From Ctenosaura bakeri (Eukaryota; Chordata; Lepidosauria; Squamata; Iguanidae): a stretch of DNA of 64,000 nucleotides. Position numbers and translations under genes: made by a program. The notes under the pieces were generated by a model that saw only the letters and a list, made by a program, of their open reading frames with translations, searched no databases and had not been told where the DNA came from. Within the stretch, counting starts at the first letter, position 1, and the number at the start of each line of letters is the position of its first letter. The stretch is taken from assembly GCA_948474755.1 (NCBI GenBank), contig CAOLHI010001827.1, positions 1 through 64,000 of the forward strand. Reading direction: 5' to 3'. Positions 34,691 through 47,169 of this stretch are shown here, one piece after another.

Positions 34691-36130
34691 CTATATTTGT
34701 TTTATTTATGACAAGAGAATCTTGGTGCATATCACTTCCTACTACGTAGACTAAATACAAGCAAACAAAATACAGTTGAACATTTTGAGTATATTGCCAT
34801 AAAGCAGCACAACTTTTTAGAAGTGGAATATTCCACTAGCTCTGAAAATGGAAGTGCTTTTAAAATGTCGCTTCCCTTTTCATATTAGCAGGATTCTCAC
34901 ATATAATTCTATCACACCTAAGATTCAAGTACTGAATCTATGCTAATACTTGTGCACAGTCTGGACACTGAAACCTAATCCAGTGGGACAGGAAAGCAGA
35001 AATAAGCTCTGTGAGCTTGCAGGTTGCATTCAGAATGTCATTTCAACCAAATAACAGTCAGCGCAGTTTGTATGGCTCCAAGGTATTATGAGATAGAAAC
35101 TGAAGACTCTTCTCCTATTTCTATATGATTCAGCAATCCATCCCTGTCAGGGCTTAAGATGACTTTCTCTTCACTAAATTTATTGCCAAGTTACACTGTT
35201 CTCAGATAGGCCCTATTTGCTGAATGTTGATGCTATTTCATCTCCCACAGATTCTGCAAAGTTCTGCTCTAGTGGCACTAAAACACAGATACAGTAGAAA
35301 ATGAAGGAATAAATCAGGTAGTACTCCCAGTAAAATGGTGTGCTCTACAGAATGATGATTGCTTGTCTTCAGTACAAGGATAAATAATTACTTAAACAGA
35401 AGCATGACAGTAGTCATCAAAATTATTGGAACCATGATATCAGGCATTGATCATATGGCAAATGTGTAATATTGTTTTGCATTGGACAGTGATGCAGGCA
35501 AATAAAATGTTTAGAGATGAATTTCCATCCTCTTATGCATAAACAGCAGGATTTCCTCAGAGATATGTGTTTCAGCAATTAGCCCTACAAATTAATTGCT
35601 TGCTTACCTTCCAATGGCAAATTATTTAAAAAAAACATGAAATAGAAGATATATAGGTGAAGAAAATCACATGATATGACAAATAGAAATCTTTCACCAG
35701 TTAGAGGAGCATCTTTACAAAAAAATGATCATCTCATTGGACCTGTTGTGTTCAAATAGCCGCATGTAGGAATCCCTGGCATTGATTTCATGCTACGTGG
35801 AAATCAGAAGGCCTAGAGCAGGAGGACAGCCAGGAGGTGTAAGAGATTCCTGAACTTAGTACATACCCTTCCTTTCCATAAAAACTGTCCAAGGCAGAAT
35901 TTGATCCAAAATGATCAGGAGTCAAAGTGTTTGCATTGGCACTGCGTTGGACTGGTTTCACATATCAAGAGTGTATGCAGGAACAAATATCATGCATTTC
36001 TTACATTGTCATGGTGGTTTACATCATGAGAGTTCCTTGATGAACCCTCAGAAAAGCAATTAGGCTTCACTGGTCCCATTTTCCTGACTATGGTGTATAA
36101 AATCCATTCCCAGCTGGGGTCTCTCACAGT
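34691..36130. other. No gene recognised
   Basis: Unique-looking AT-rich sequence without supported features. Confidence 0.5.
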
Positions 36131-36135
36131 CAATG

Positions 36136-36667
36136 GCCCTTTCCACACGAGGCGAGGGAATTGCTCTGTGCTGTTACCTACCGCTTCTTCTGGGGTCCAA
36201 AGCAACGCAGACTGTCCCTGAAGCCCTTCCAAAGGGCTCCTCCTTAGTCCAGGGCGAATCGGAGCAGTGCGAGGTCTGTAGATCTGCACTGCTCTGGCTT
36301 CCAAAATGGTGGCTTCCGGCTTCCAAAATGGTGGCCTTCCAGCTTCCAAAATGGTGGCTTCTGGTTGGTCGTGGGTCCCGACCAACTGCTGAAACTCGCC
36401 ACGCCTAAAGCCTTCCCTCTGCAGATCGCAGGCTTGCATTGGTGCGAGCTTGCAAATCTGCACAAGGGAGCAGGAACGCAATGGCGTGTTCCAGGAAAAT
36501 AAAGACCTGTTTTTTTGTGGTCTTTAGAAAACACCCTGGAGGACCACTTGGGATTGTTTTGGAGCGGACTAAGGTGCGGATCTCTGGTAAGTAGTTCGCT
36601 CCAAGGTGCAGACGACCTCCGTGAGAGGACACACTGCCCCATTCTAATTGCCTGGTGTGGAAAGGGC
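36136..36667 (+). mobile_element. GC-rich MITE, long class (532 bp)
   Basis: Termini GCCCTTTCCACAC and GTGTGGAAAGGGC. Duplication CAATG/CAAGG (36131-36135 and 36668-36672). A 22-bp unit with CCAAAATGGT is present three times (36301, 36323, 36346). Elsewhere in the family this is a single YY1-like AAATGGCGGC; here the CpG has decayed to TG. The ORFs of up to 169 codons on the minus strand are by-products of GC content. Confidence 0.87.
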
Positions 36668-36672
36668 CAAGG

Positions 36673-39186
36673 TCGACTGCTAGCTGGAGTTGGAAGCTGC
36701 GCTTCCCCTACAGGTAGGACCTTGGACAGCCACACCCACTCTTTACACCCCAACCTCTGTTTTTTAATTTTTATTTTTTTTTCTCAAAATTTTTAAAAAC
36801 GAAAAAAGTTAGAGGGGACAATTTCACCCCTGGCTCTGTTAGACCTAGAAGATGCCCTTATTAAGTCAAGAATTAAACTGGAAATAGAGTGACAGAATGA
36901 TAGAAAGCTAGTTTCTGGTCTACTTCCTTGTTTCTCCTGTGCTTAAAAAAAAACTGTGTGGAAGGCATTTTAAATTTTAAAAAACGATATTTCTAGTTTA
37001 AAATTCATTTTAAAAATGAAGGAAAAAATGTTAGCTGTGGGGTTCTTGTGGTTCCAAACAAAAATCTCAGAGGTGGTACTTTGCCCTCACTTGCTCTAAA
37101 GGGTTTGGACTCCATCTCCCAGTAATCCTGACCAGCGGTTACCCACTCCCATTATCTACTTCCATATTTAGAGAGAGGAATTTAAGCATTTGTCCAAAAT
37201 GTAATGTAGTCAGCAAGTATGGAGAGAAGGCTTATGTACTGTTATCTCATGAGTCATGATCATTGCTCCAAGCTGTACACTGGAATTCAGTCTGCATTGT
37301 TACCCTGCTTCATCTGAGATCCTAAATCTGGTTGTAGTAAGTGATTCAAGGAGGAGGCATGGTGTGAGTAAGGCAACTAGATCAGGAGCAGTTTTAGTAT
37401 TATAGCTGGCATTGTAGTTCATATCCAAGGACTGGAAATTACTTTCAGGATGACAGAGAACAGCCCTGTGACTACAATATCAAAAAGTCACATCTACACT
37501 GACTCAGAGCAACTGGCAAGGATTTATAGGCAGTGCAGGAGAGTATTCTGAAAGTATCATCATATCAAGTGCTATTTTTAGCTGTTAAAGAGACAGCAAC
37601 CTTGTTTTTTAAGGTGCTTAAAGTCTTCCTGCTTAGAAAGGGAGTTTAGAATTCTTGCAGACAATGGAAAGAGGCATTCCCCAGGTGTCAGGTGACTAGG
37701 AAGTCAAATCCAAGGCACTAACAGTTCCTATACTTTTGTGCTGTGAAGTTTTGGTCTCTGGGGTTTCACTCCTTCCTGTGAGAACAGTTATATAGTTTGC
37801 TGCATGCACACGCATACACCACAAAATGTTGCAATTAGGGAGAATACTTGTAAATTTTCTCACCCTTGATGAAAAAAAGATAGCTCAACGTACAAAGACT
37901 CCTTGTCAAGAAAATCAGCAACTACCATGAGAGTTTTTCACATTTTAGACTTTTTGGTACAGTGGGGGAGGAATGCCCAAAACAAACTTTTTTTGTGCAA
38001 ATACAATATTCTGTGCAGAAAACAGACACTGCTCTTTGTTAAAATAGCTAGTTTTTTGTCTAAAAAACCCAAGGCCTAGTATTCTACATCAGCTGCTTAA
38101 TTAATATACATAAGTAAGTAACTTCTCCTGACCCAGCCTCCTAAACCTATGAGAATCACCATTCTCCCATGCTTTGATCACTAGCAGAATGGACCTCCTT
38201 CTCTCCATGCAGCTGAGGCCCAATAAAATAGGTTAAGAAAGGAGTCATGATCGTAGCAACAGTGTCACAATCATGCCTAAGTACTGTTTGTGAATATGGA
38301 GCACTTACCTATCTGTAATTGTATAACTAAATAGTCCATATTCATGGGTAAATGGAGGAGATGCTGGAGAGGTTTAGTAAAGCATACTAGTTAAGTAGCT
38401 GACATAGAATGCTGGGCAATGTTTTTTCACAAACAGATTTTGTACAACAGTATGGAAGGGAAAATCACTGAAAAAATTGCAAAATCCTTTGGGGACAATC
38501 CTTATGAAATCTTTCATTCTTCCACACAAAAATGAAATAAGCAAAGATTTACACCCTCAGGTTCAGCTTTAATGTCATCTTTGGACTCTTTGCTGACTCT
38601 TCATTGTTGATTTGAAATTCCAATTTAATTTTATCAGTTGGATTTTAAAAAAAATGTTCTTCCTGCTTTTCCCAGCAGTCATGCTCAACACCCGCTCCCC
38701 CCTACACACAAAAAGACACACATGGAATAATCACTTCACAAACAGCTGGAAAGCTTATGGCTCACAGAACATTGCACCATGGGGATCTTGTATATGTGAT
38801 GCAAAGTTATCAATAAATGTATCTGTATACTAAGAGCAAAGCCAATTCCTGATAGCACATTCACAGTGGTAGCACAATTCATAAGGGTCTGCTGTGAAGC
38901 AAAGGAAGGTAATATCATAAGTAAAGTGTCAGCAGCTGGAGAAGGCTCATTTTGGCTTATCTCTAGGATATAGCAAAAATTTACTCTGTTCCCTCAAGTA
39001 AAAACAGCATCAACTGCAGTAATAAGTCAGCCCCATTCCTCTAGAAACACACACACACACACATACTTATGCAGCGTGAATACTTTTATTTCCTTGCACA
39101 TTTGTTCATTCATATCTTACATTTCTCCTGTATACTGGTTTCTCAGGCAGTCTCCCAACTAAGTGCTAACCCATCTGATACTTAGA
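36673..39186. other. No gene recognised
   Basis: AT-rich. A dispersed-repeat fragment (GGACTCCATCTCCCAGTAAT) is near 37107 and a short AC run at 39046-39062. Confidence 0.5.
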
Positions 39187-39334
39187 GCCTTTCTGCACTA
39201 CACTGTTATAGCACTATTATTCCACTTTCAACATCCTATGGAATCCTGGAGTTTGCAGTTATGGGAGGGGCCAGTCGGCCAACTTGATGTTGAAAGTGGA
39301 ATAATAGCACGATAACAGTGTAGTGCAGAAAGGC
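39187..39334. mobile_element. Palindromic MITE, short class (148 bp)
   Basis: Arms GCCTTTCTGCACTACACTG and CAGTGTAGTGCAGAAAGGC mirror each other. The tips have lost a base relative to GCCATTTC, and no 5-bp duplication is visible. Confidence 0.8.
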
Positions 39335-39435
39335 TCAATTGCCTCATGTGTCTTCAGTCCCTATCCTCAGAGAATGTGAGCATTATTTGAGATGAACTTG
39401 CTGGTACTGAATTGATTCTTCTCCTCAAATTGCAC

Positions 39436-39536
39436 TTTACTACTACTTCCATCTACTACTTTACCACTACTTTACTACTTACTTACTACTACTTTACTAC
39501 TACTACTTTACTACTACTTCCATCTACTACTACTTT
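39436..39536. repeat. (ACT)n compound microsatellite
   Basis: TACTACTACTT blocks alternate with CCATC and TTTACTACT interruptions. Confidence 0.85.
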
Positions 39537-40829
39537 ATGTAATTGAATTTTTAAAATCTCTTCTAACATGTGTTAGGGGCTTTCCGTGAGCACTCAAGTT
39601 CCTAAATGCCAGGAACTTGCAGCTGTTAAGGGCCATGCTCTAAATATATGCATTACCTGGACAACGAGGCTATGATATCCTATGACGTATTTAGCCCAAG
39701 CACAACATTCCCTAAAACTGACCAATTGCTTAGCACAGACAGAATGAAAACCTGTGGGAACTGGAAATGCTAGACAAATAGGTTGAATGTGCTGGAAAAT
39801 TCTAGTTTCTGCTCTGTGGTTTCTCCTATGCTTCATATTAGTAGTGTGCCAAACTGTCTTCTATATTGTTGACAATTCTCATTCAATTTGACAGAAGATA
39901 AATTCTTAAATCCTCAAACAAAGGAGAAAATCTCAGTGAGATTCTCAAGGATGGAGTTCCAGATTCTTGCAGATTTTTTTATAAGGAAATGCCCTGCCTT
40001 GTACAATGTACAATCATTTCTGTGGCAGTCTGCAGCAATACCTCCTGCCTACACTTCAGCTAAAGCCAAGGGGATGAAGGAACTCCTCCATTAAGCTTTT
40101 TCAGATCAGAAAACTGAAGGCAGCTGGGAAGGCTGCAGAACAAGGGAGAGATGCGCAGTGGAAAGATGAATCATTGGCCACCTTGCAGTAATAAGATAAG
40201 CTCAAAATATGACTTAAAGAATTTTAAAAGACATTCAAAAATGCCCTGAGAATGAGGCAGAGAAGCAGAAATTTCTTTCTTTGTTTTCTCCAAAGAGCAT
40301 TGGAAAAGATTCATGTCTAATATCATAAATGTACAGGAGTAAATACCTATGCATTAAAAAAATGCCCACCAGACTGTGCAAGATTGCAGCTGGTATAAGG
40401 GCCATTTCTGTAAAAAAAAAAAATAATAGTATTAAAATATTTAGCTGCTTAAGGAATCTGTTTATGAGATGAAAAAACTCCATCTGCTGGCAACATTTGT
40501 ATACACACAAACTTATTGGTTTTAATGCCATTTATTAGGTGCATCTATGGCACTAGTTACAATGTTGTTAATAAATCTGGCATGTGTTCAGGTTCTCTGC
40601 TTTCCTGAAGTTTACCACTGAGGCAAAGTATGAAAAAGAGAGATTGCACCATGAATTAAAATAAATAAAATAAAGCAAACCATTACAATTCCAGCTTGGG
40701 ACTCCTGAAACTTTCATTTCCATTATGTATCACTGAATTTACATTCCAGCATGACAGCGTTTGAAATAAATCCACAATGAACCAGCAGAAACAGTTTCAT
40801 GCACTAGCATTTGGTGGTATTATCATGTC
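39537..40829. other. No gene recognised
   Basis: Contains an A-run at about 40412-40423 and nothing else that can be supported. Confidence 0.5.
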
Positions 40830-40900
40830 TGATAAGGAAAAGATTGCTGGGAGCATAATTAATACTAATGCACAGCAGACAATCTTTCTTGTGCTTATCA
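40830..40900 (+). ncRNA. Candidate pre-miRNA-sized hairpin
   Basis: A 71-nt inverted structure: TGATAAG (40830-40836) pairs with CTTATCA (40894-40900), AAAGATTG with CAATCTTT, CTG with CAG, and GCAT (40853-40856) with ATGC (40868-40871). This closes an 11-nt loop. The asymmetric internal loop (about 2 against 6 nt) is large for a miRNA precursor. Alternatively, the paired GATAAG sites and the central TAATTAAT mark a GATA/homeodomain regulatory element. Expression is not shown by the sequence. Confidence 0.25.
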
Positions 40901-41550
40901 TTTGTATTAATGTGATTCATTGCAAAGGAAGGGGGTATGTCTGGGAATAGTGGTTCAGTGAGCTTTCCTTCCCTCTGTTTCTGGAGATTTCAGTAGAGTG
41001 AGCAGAAACAATCTCCAGAATACAATTATGCAAATACTTTATTATTTTCAATTAGTCTGAGTTAACTCTATATAGAGTCTACTCTCAGGCTGTGAAGTAT
41101 TTGTTCTTCATTTTAAATCAATACTATTCCAGTTGTTTAATAAAAGTGCATAATTGTCAGGCAACTTTTCCCTACCACAGTTTCATTTTAAACCTATATT
41201 ATTTAGAATGAAAAAAAAATCTTCCAGTATTGTTTTTGGTACATTGCAGTTGTAACAGTGGGTTGATCTGGGCTGAGATGGCTCAGAGCAGGGGAGGAAA
41301 TCAAATGGTTCTCCTAACGTTTTAGGTCTGCATCTCCCAGAATTCCTCATCATTGACAATGCGGGTTAGGGCTGCTGCATGCTGTAGTGTGACAACATCA
41401 AGAGGGCTATATCAAGGCTGGCTCTACCATTTCAGGTCAGTGAGGCAATCATCTCAGGCAGCAAGGTGGTAGGAGTAGAAAACTCATTGCTTTTCACCCC
41501 ATCCTGGCAGGGCCCTTGCCACTCTGGACTGCTACTGCTAAGGTGGGGGA

Positions 41551-41759
41551 TGGGCATTCACACTATGTAATTATAGCAATATTATTCCGCTTGAACTGCT
41601 ATGGTTCCATCCTGGGATTTGTAGTTAATGAGGCACTGGAGCTCTCTGGCAGGGGATTCTAAACGCTCCTGCCTCAGCTGCAAATCCTAGGATTCTATGA
41701 GATAGAACCATGGCAATTCAAGTGGAAAAACGAGCTACAATTGTGTGGTGTGAAAGGGC
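41551..41759. mobile_element. MITE of the 'GAGCTCTCTGG' family (about 209 bp)
   Basis: Left GGGCATTCACACTATG and right TGTGTGGTGTGAAAGGGC are inverted. The interior has TTGTAGTTAATGAGGCACTG and GAGCTCTCTGGCAGGGGATT. The target duplication is not clear (GATGG against ACCTG). Related to the outer element at 17625-18005. Confidence 0.7.
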
Positions 41760-41761
41760 AC

Positions 41762-44693
41762 CTGCTCAGTTCTCCAGACCCTGGAATTACTGTTTTTCAG
41801 TAGCTGTTATGCAAGCCTCACCAAACCTTGACTTCCCCCATCCCTGCTCACCTGTTAAAGCTCTCCCATCCCTACAATTAAAGCTCCCCAATCCCTACTC
41901 ACTTGTTCACCAGCTGGCTACTGAAGTAAAGGCTGATGACAGTCATGAATGCAGCAGAGCCCATAGCAATTGAAGGAAATACTACTCAAAGCACCCATAC
42001 CACTAGTGGGAAGATTTCTGAGTGCCTGACCCTGTATATTGAAAGTCAGGTTTCATGTAGGAAAGCTGGTTTCCTAGACACTTTTGTCCCTCTCACAGGT
42101 TTGGCCCTCACATTACATGGCCGTAGCTCCATAGCTGCCATAGCTCCAAGACTGTACAACCTCACCACCTGATATTTAGAGCATCTTAAGAGGATCTTGG
42201 GATATGTACCTCTGAGTTTTCTTTTTCAATGGAAAAGCTAATTTTATATTGTTAAATCCATCTTTAGCCTGAAGGATCATCTTCAATCACTAAGTCACAG
42301 ACCTAGTGCCAAAAGTGCTTCCCTCGTACTGTCTTCTACATTTTAAGAGTGAGAAGGAAGCAAAAAAAGAAAAATGTTCTGCAAGCTGCTAGGGCAGATG
42401 TGAGGGTGTTACAGAGGGATATGCAGAAGTAGTACCAGAGCAGAAGGAGAAAAGGATAATTGAGAAAGAAAAAGAGTGAAGGAGATGGGAAAAAAATTAA
42501 AAAACAAAGACCATTATGGAGTTTCTAGCCTTTGCCAAGCCGAGTGTGTAAGCTAATTTATTATATTGCCATTAAAATATGTTAATTATGAGCCTCATTA
42601 AATGGTATAATATGAAGCTGCCACCATCACGGATCTCTTTGCATTCTGTTTCTTCTAATATGAAATATACACACTGCATGATGTGACATCACAGGTCACA
42701 GAGAAACTCTCATTATATATGCAGCTAAGAAAAAGGTCATCTCAAAGAAGAATGTTCTACCTAAGGTTCAATTTCCATCACACTCTTCCCACAACAAGCT
42801 CAGAATTTCAAACTGTATTTTCTCATGTGGTCTCCCGTGCAAGTGCAAACCTGCTTAGCTTTTAAAACAAGATTACATCTTGAGACTATTGACTAAACAC
42901 CACTAGAAACCAACCATCCTCTTAAAAAAAAAAAAAACCTTTGGGGCCCACCCTCCAACATGTGGCATCAACTAAAGGCCAGTGTGAAAGCAGGGATGGG
43001 GAAAAAAGATTGAAGGTCCAAGTTCCTGGACAGTTGGCATGCTGTTAGTTCTCTGTTCTATTTCACTGCTGAGCGCTGCGGACCTTCCTATATTTTCCAT
43101 TTTCACACTCACAGCAATGAAGGAATCCTAGAATAAATTTGTGAGTGGTCATAAACAATTTTCTTCTTCTCTCTGAGTTATAAAGAAAGAAAGTAGGCAG
43201 CATGGTAGATTGCCTGACATGGTGAAGACCCCATCTAACTTGCAAGAAAGCTAAGGTCAATCTCCCTCTCATGCAGAACTGGGAAGATTCTATTACATCA
43301 AGGGTAGGAAATATATCATTCTTCAGAGGCTGTTGGGCTATAACTCCCATCAGTCCAGGCCAGCATATCCAATTGTAAAGGGTGATGAGATTTGCACTAC
43401 AACAGCACCTGGAGAGCCACGTCTTCCCCAAGACTGATTAGATGAAGGTTTGCAGAAGTAGATAAGGAAGTACAGTGTACAAAAGTACAGGAAGTTTATA
43501 CCAGTTAGGCCTTTAACTGCCAAGAAAAGACACAGAAGGAAATAGTGGGAAAGAATAAAAATTGTATTCTTTTAATATGTTAATTACTAAATTTGCATTA
43601 ATTTTGCAATTCTAGAAATTAGGGCATGACATATCTTTAAAGATGTTAATGTGGACTGTGCAACTTTTTTTTGTCATTGTGAGTTGAATATAACATATCC
43701 CACAAAAGAACAAGAAAGTTCTTTTCTAAAAAGATGTAAACATTATTAAAGATGGTTAAAATTTAACTGATTATGTAAAGTAATGATGAATTTTAAAAAT
43801 ATGCATAGTGAAAAGTGCGGTTGAAACATATTCTTCCTGCTTAGACATTATCTCAATATGTATGCCATGCATTTATGTTCCCTGATGGAATAACAATCCT
43901 AGCACTGCAATATCAGCATAATGAATGTGCACTGATGCTGGAAGCAGTATCTCTTCTGGCTGTCCTCCTATGGAGACAGCTCTTTGGCACAGGCTAGTCT
44001 TATGATAAAGTCTTTTAACCTCTTGCAATTGAACCCTGTATTCTCCAAAGCTCATAGGCTAGTAAATCTCACCCCTGTCTTCTTCATTCATATTCACATG
44101 CTGAAAGAGGAAGGTCTTTTCCTGCCTCCCCCCCACCATGCCAGTTGATATTTTGACTTGGAATGTAGTCACCTAAATTAAGAAAATGTTCTGAAAGATA
44201 TCCAAAGTACAAACTATTATGGTAAAAAGTGAGGACAATTAAATAGCAAAACACAAAAACATGCAAAGAAGTTATTTCTGCTTTTCATGTCAACTTCATA
44301 TAGCCAAATACACTGGCATTTTTAGTAACAGGCAATTAAATAATTCTGTCTCATAGACAATCATTTCAGCAGAAAAAGGCATCATTGCACATGCAGGGAT
44401 ATACCTGTTTTAACCTGAAAATCTATGGTTACTCCCAGGCATGCCCTTTTGTTTAAAATTACCATCCTTCGTTCACCTACTCGTTATGTAGAGCCTAGAT
44501 GGCATCATTGCTAAAATGATTGTTGCATTATCAACTGTTATCAACTGTCATTGATAGAATAATTGTTACATTATTAACTGTTCCTCCATATTTTTCCAAA
44601 TCAGATTTGTAGCTATGTTTAATCATTTTAATACAATTGCTGAACCAGTCTTTCCAGGTAGATATGCAAATGCCTAGCAACCCTCCCAATGAC
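41762..44693. other. No gene recognised; one strikingly AT-rich homeobox-like block
   Basis: At 42550-42606 many TAATT/ATTA words crowd together (CTAATTTATTATATTGCC, TTAATTATGAGCCTCATTA). It looks like a conserved non-coding element, but conservation cannot be tested here. A dispersed-repeat fragment is at about 43310-43400. Confidence 0.4.
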
Positions 44694-44888
44694 TTTGTTG
44701 TTTTTGTGTGTCTTCAAGTTGTTTCTGACTTATGGCAACTCTAAGGTGAAACTATTATGGGGTTTTCTGAGGCTGAGAGTGTGTGATGCACCCAAGGCCA
44801 CTCAATGGGTTTCCATGCCCAAGCAGAGAATCAAACCCTTGTCTCCAGGGTCATAGTCCAACACTCAGTTACCAGTTACTACCATGCC
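44694..44888 (-). mobile_element. tRNA-derived SINE
   Basis: TTTGTTGTTTTTGTGTGTCT, TTTCTGACTTATGGCAACTC, TATTATGGGGTTTTCTGAGG, AAGGCCACTCAATGGGTTTC and the complement of a B box, GAGAATCAAACCCTTG. The element is slightly shortened in its middle. Confidence 0.85.
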
Positions 44889-46001
44889 TTTAATTAAAAC
44901 CTTCCTTCTTTTACATTCTGATCATTTTATTGCTTACTTTTAGCACAGTTATGGGAAGGACTTACTGAATTGCCCTTTAATTGTCCCTAAATCAGTCATC
45001 TTGTGTTCCATGCAAAACTAAATATAGGGTCAGTTATTAGGATTTTTCCTTTCTTTTCCTTTAGTTCATGAAATAATCTTGTTTGTTGATGCTGCCAATC
45101 ACAGCAGTGGGAAGAAAAGTAATGAAAGACTTCAATGTCTCTCAAATTTTCTTGTGCTTACCAGACAACCAATTCTGATGCTTTTCTTTGAGTATGTCTT
45201 AAATAAATTCACCTTAGTTTGAAATGAAGTACAGATTATTACATTTTTCTCATTGTGTGTCAGATTATTGTATTACCATTTGCATGTTTGAGACCAATTT
45301 ATTTTGGATTTTTAAAAAAGAACTAAGCATATAGAAACTTTAATTAAACTTAGCAATTTACATTGGGTCATTTACACTCATTTACATCTTGCCTAAAATC
45401 AGTTTGGTGCTAGTGCTCTCAAAACAAAGGTAAAGTGTAACTCATTGAGTCTTAAACAGTTACAATGCCTTGGAGAAGCGTTCACCCATCTCCTCTGACT
45501 TTTCTCTGTTTGGTTTCTTATAACCTTGAAATGGAATGGCTTGAAATAGAGATCATTTTGAAAAGGGGCTTGAAGGTGATATCAGCAAGGGTGGAGGGGG
45601 CAGAGGTTTCATATTTAGAATTGAGAGGGGGAACAGGTGGAGCCAAAGAAGCACTGGACAAGACTCAGGTGGGTGAAAGGAAGCTGATGGGTTGATAGGT
45701 TTATATGAATAGAAGGAACAAATTTTACAAGTTTATAAAGCAACAAGCTTTTAAATCATATACTAACATACCATCCATCAAACTACTCAGCGGTCTAATA
45801 ATGAGTTATACGAGGTCATCCCATTGACTCCTCCATGTTTAGCCAAATCATGCCTCCTATCTCTGTTGCCTGTTTTAAAAAGTACGGATGCCTCCCTAGT
45901 CCTCTAAATTATTTGACAAATGTGACTGCCTCTTCAAATCGCTGGACAAATCGCTGGACAAATTTATTCCAGGCTGGGTTAGCTTCAAGCTTTAAATCCA
46001 T
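44889..46001. other. No gene recognised
   Basis: A 76-codon ORF (45465-45695) shows no recognised similarity. A tandem AAATCGCTGGAC doublet lies at about 45937-45960. Confidence 0.45.
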
Positions 46002-46240
46002 TTATTTTTGTTTACTGTGTACCTTCAAGTCATTCCTGACTTATGGAAGTCTCAAGGCAATCCAATTATGTCCTTTTTTTGACAAGATTTCTGAAGAAGG
46101 GTATGTCATTGTCTTCTTATGAGGCTCAGAGAGTGTGACTTGCCCAAGGTCACTGGGTGAGTTTCCATGGCTGAGCAGGGATTCAAACTCAGAGTTCTAG
46201 TACAACCCTCAAATGTTCAAATTATTACACTGCACTGTCT
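46002..46240 (-). mobile_element. tRNA-derived SINE, full length
   Basis: TTTTTGTTTACTGTGTACC, TCATTCCTGACTTATGGAAG, GTGACTTGCCCAAGGTCACT, GTTTCCATGGCTGAGCAGG, GGGATTCAAACTC and ATTACACTGCACTG follow in the order seen in the family. It retains the middle portion that the 44.7-kb copy lacks. Confidence 0.85.
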
Positions 46241-46612
46241 CTAATGCTTCATTAGGGGCATGCTTCATTCATTCTTCAAAATTTCTTCTGATGATCAGAT
46301 TCATTTGTGGGGAGGTGTGAAAATAGATGGGCCATACTCTGCTGGTGTCTTATGCATATGTACGTTTTCCTACAGAAGGAAATGGAAATTTTTGTCCAAT
46401 GTGGAACATCCACCTTCAGTTCAAGACTGCACATGTAGAGTCACTGTGCATGTGCATAGATTGTACATTGTGCATCTATTTACATGTGTATTTGACTGTG
46501 GAATCAGTTGCACATTTGGTGCATAATACAATTAATGAATAATTCTGTGCCACCTGATGTAGGATCTCAGCTATAGAATATACCTCATACAATGAGAGAC
46601 AAAATATAATTA

Positions 46613-47167
46613 TAATGCCCTCTGCAGATTTATGAGGGTTCAGGGTGCAAAATCCTTGTGAAAGTTGAAAAAAGACAAATAATTCCCCCTGCATTCCCCC
46701 TTCCATTCCCCTTTAGAGCTCCCCCTCCCATTCCCTTGCCAATTGCCCTGAGGGTCCTGGGGGAAAGAAAAAAGACAAGGTAAACCACTTACCAGTACTT
46801 TCCCCTCAGACAGAAAAGAGTGGAGCACTGAGTTCTGGCTTTTTAGGTACTTCCAGTCACCATCTTGAAAAAGAAGATTTCTACCAGAGAAGATGAGTAG
46901 GAGCGAAGAGAGCATGTGATCAATCAATGACCATTACACAGCAAAATATGCAGCTATATGGCAGAGAGAGCATACTTCCAATAGTGGAGGAAGGGGAGGC
47001 TTTGCTCACTCATAAGGAAAAAAAATCTCTATTTTAAACTCAAGCTTCAGAAATCTGGGGTGAGGAATGTAAGGGAAGGGAAGGAGGAGAATTGAGGGAG
47101 GTAAGCACATGCCTTGTGAATAATCAAGTTTGTGAAGGTCAAACCTGCAAATGTAGAGGGAAGACTG
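46613..47167. mobile_element. Tigger/pogo-type MITE (555 bp)
   Basis: The right end is CAGTCTTCCCTCTACATTTG when read on the minus strand; the left end is TAATGCCCTCTGCAGATTT. TA flanks both (46611-46612 and 47168-47169). The right 240 bp, read in reverse, match 29490-29560 plus 30145-30300 of the copy in the L1 and show the empty site of the LTR there. Confidence 0.8.
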
Positions 47168-47169
47168 TA

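Noticed and set aside
35990..36753. ORFs of 163 and 169 codons on the minus strand
   Set aside because: Both lie mostly inside the GC-rich MITE at 36136-36667 and carry its triplicated unit in translation. No homologous reading frame is kept in the sister copies.
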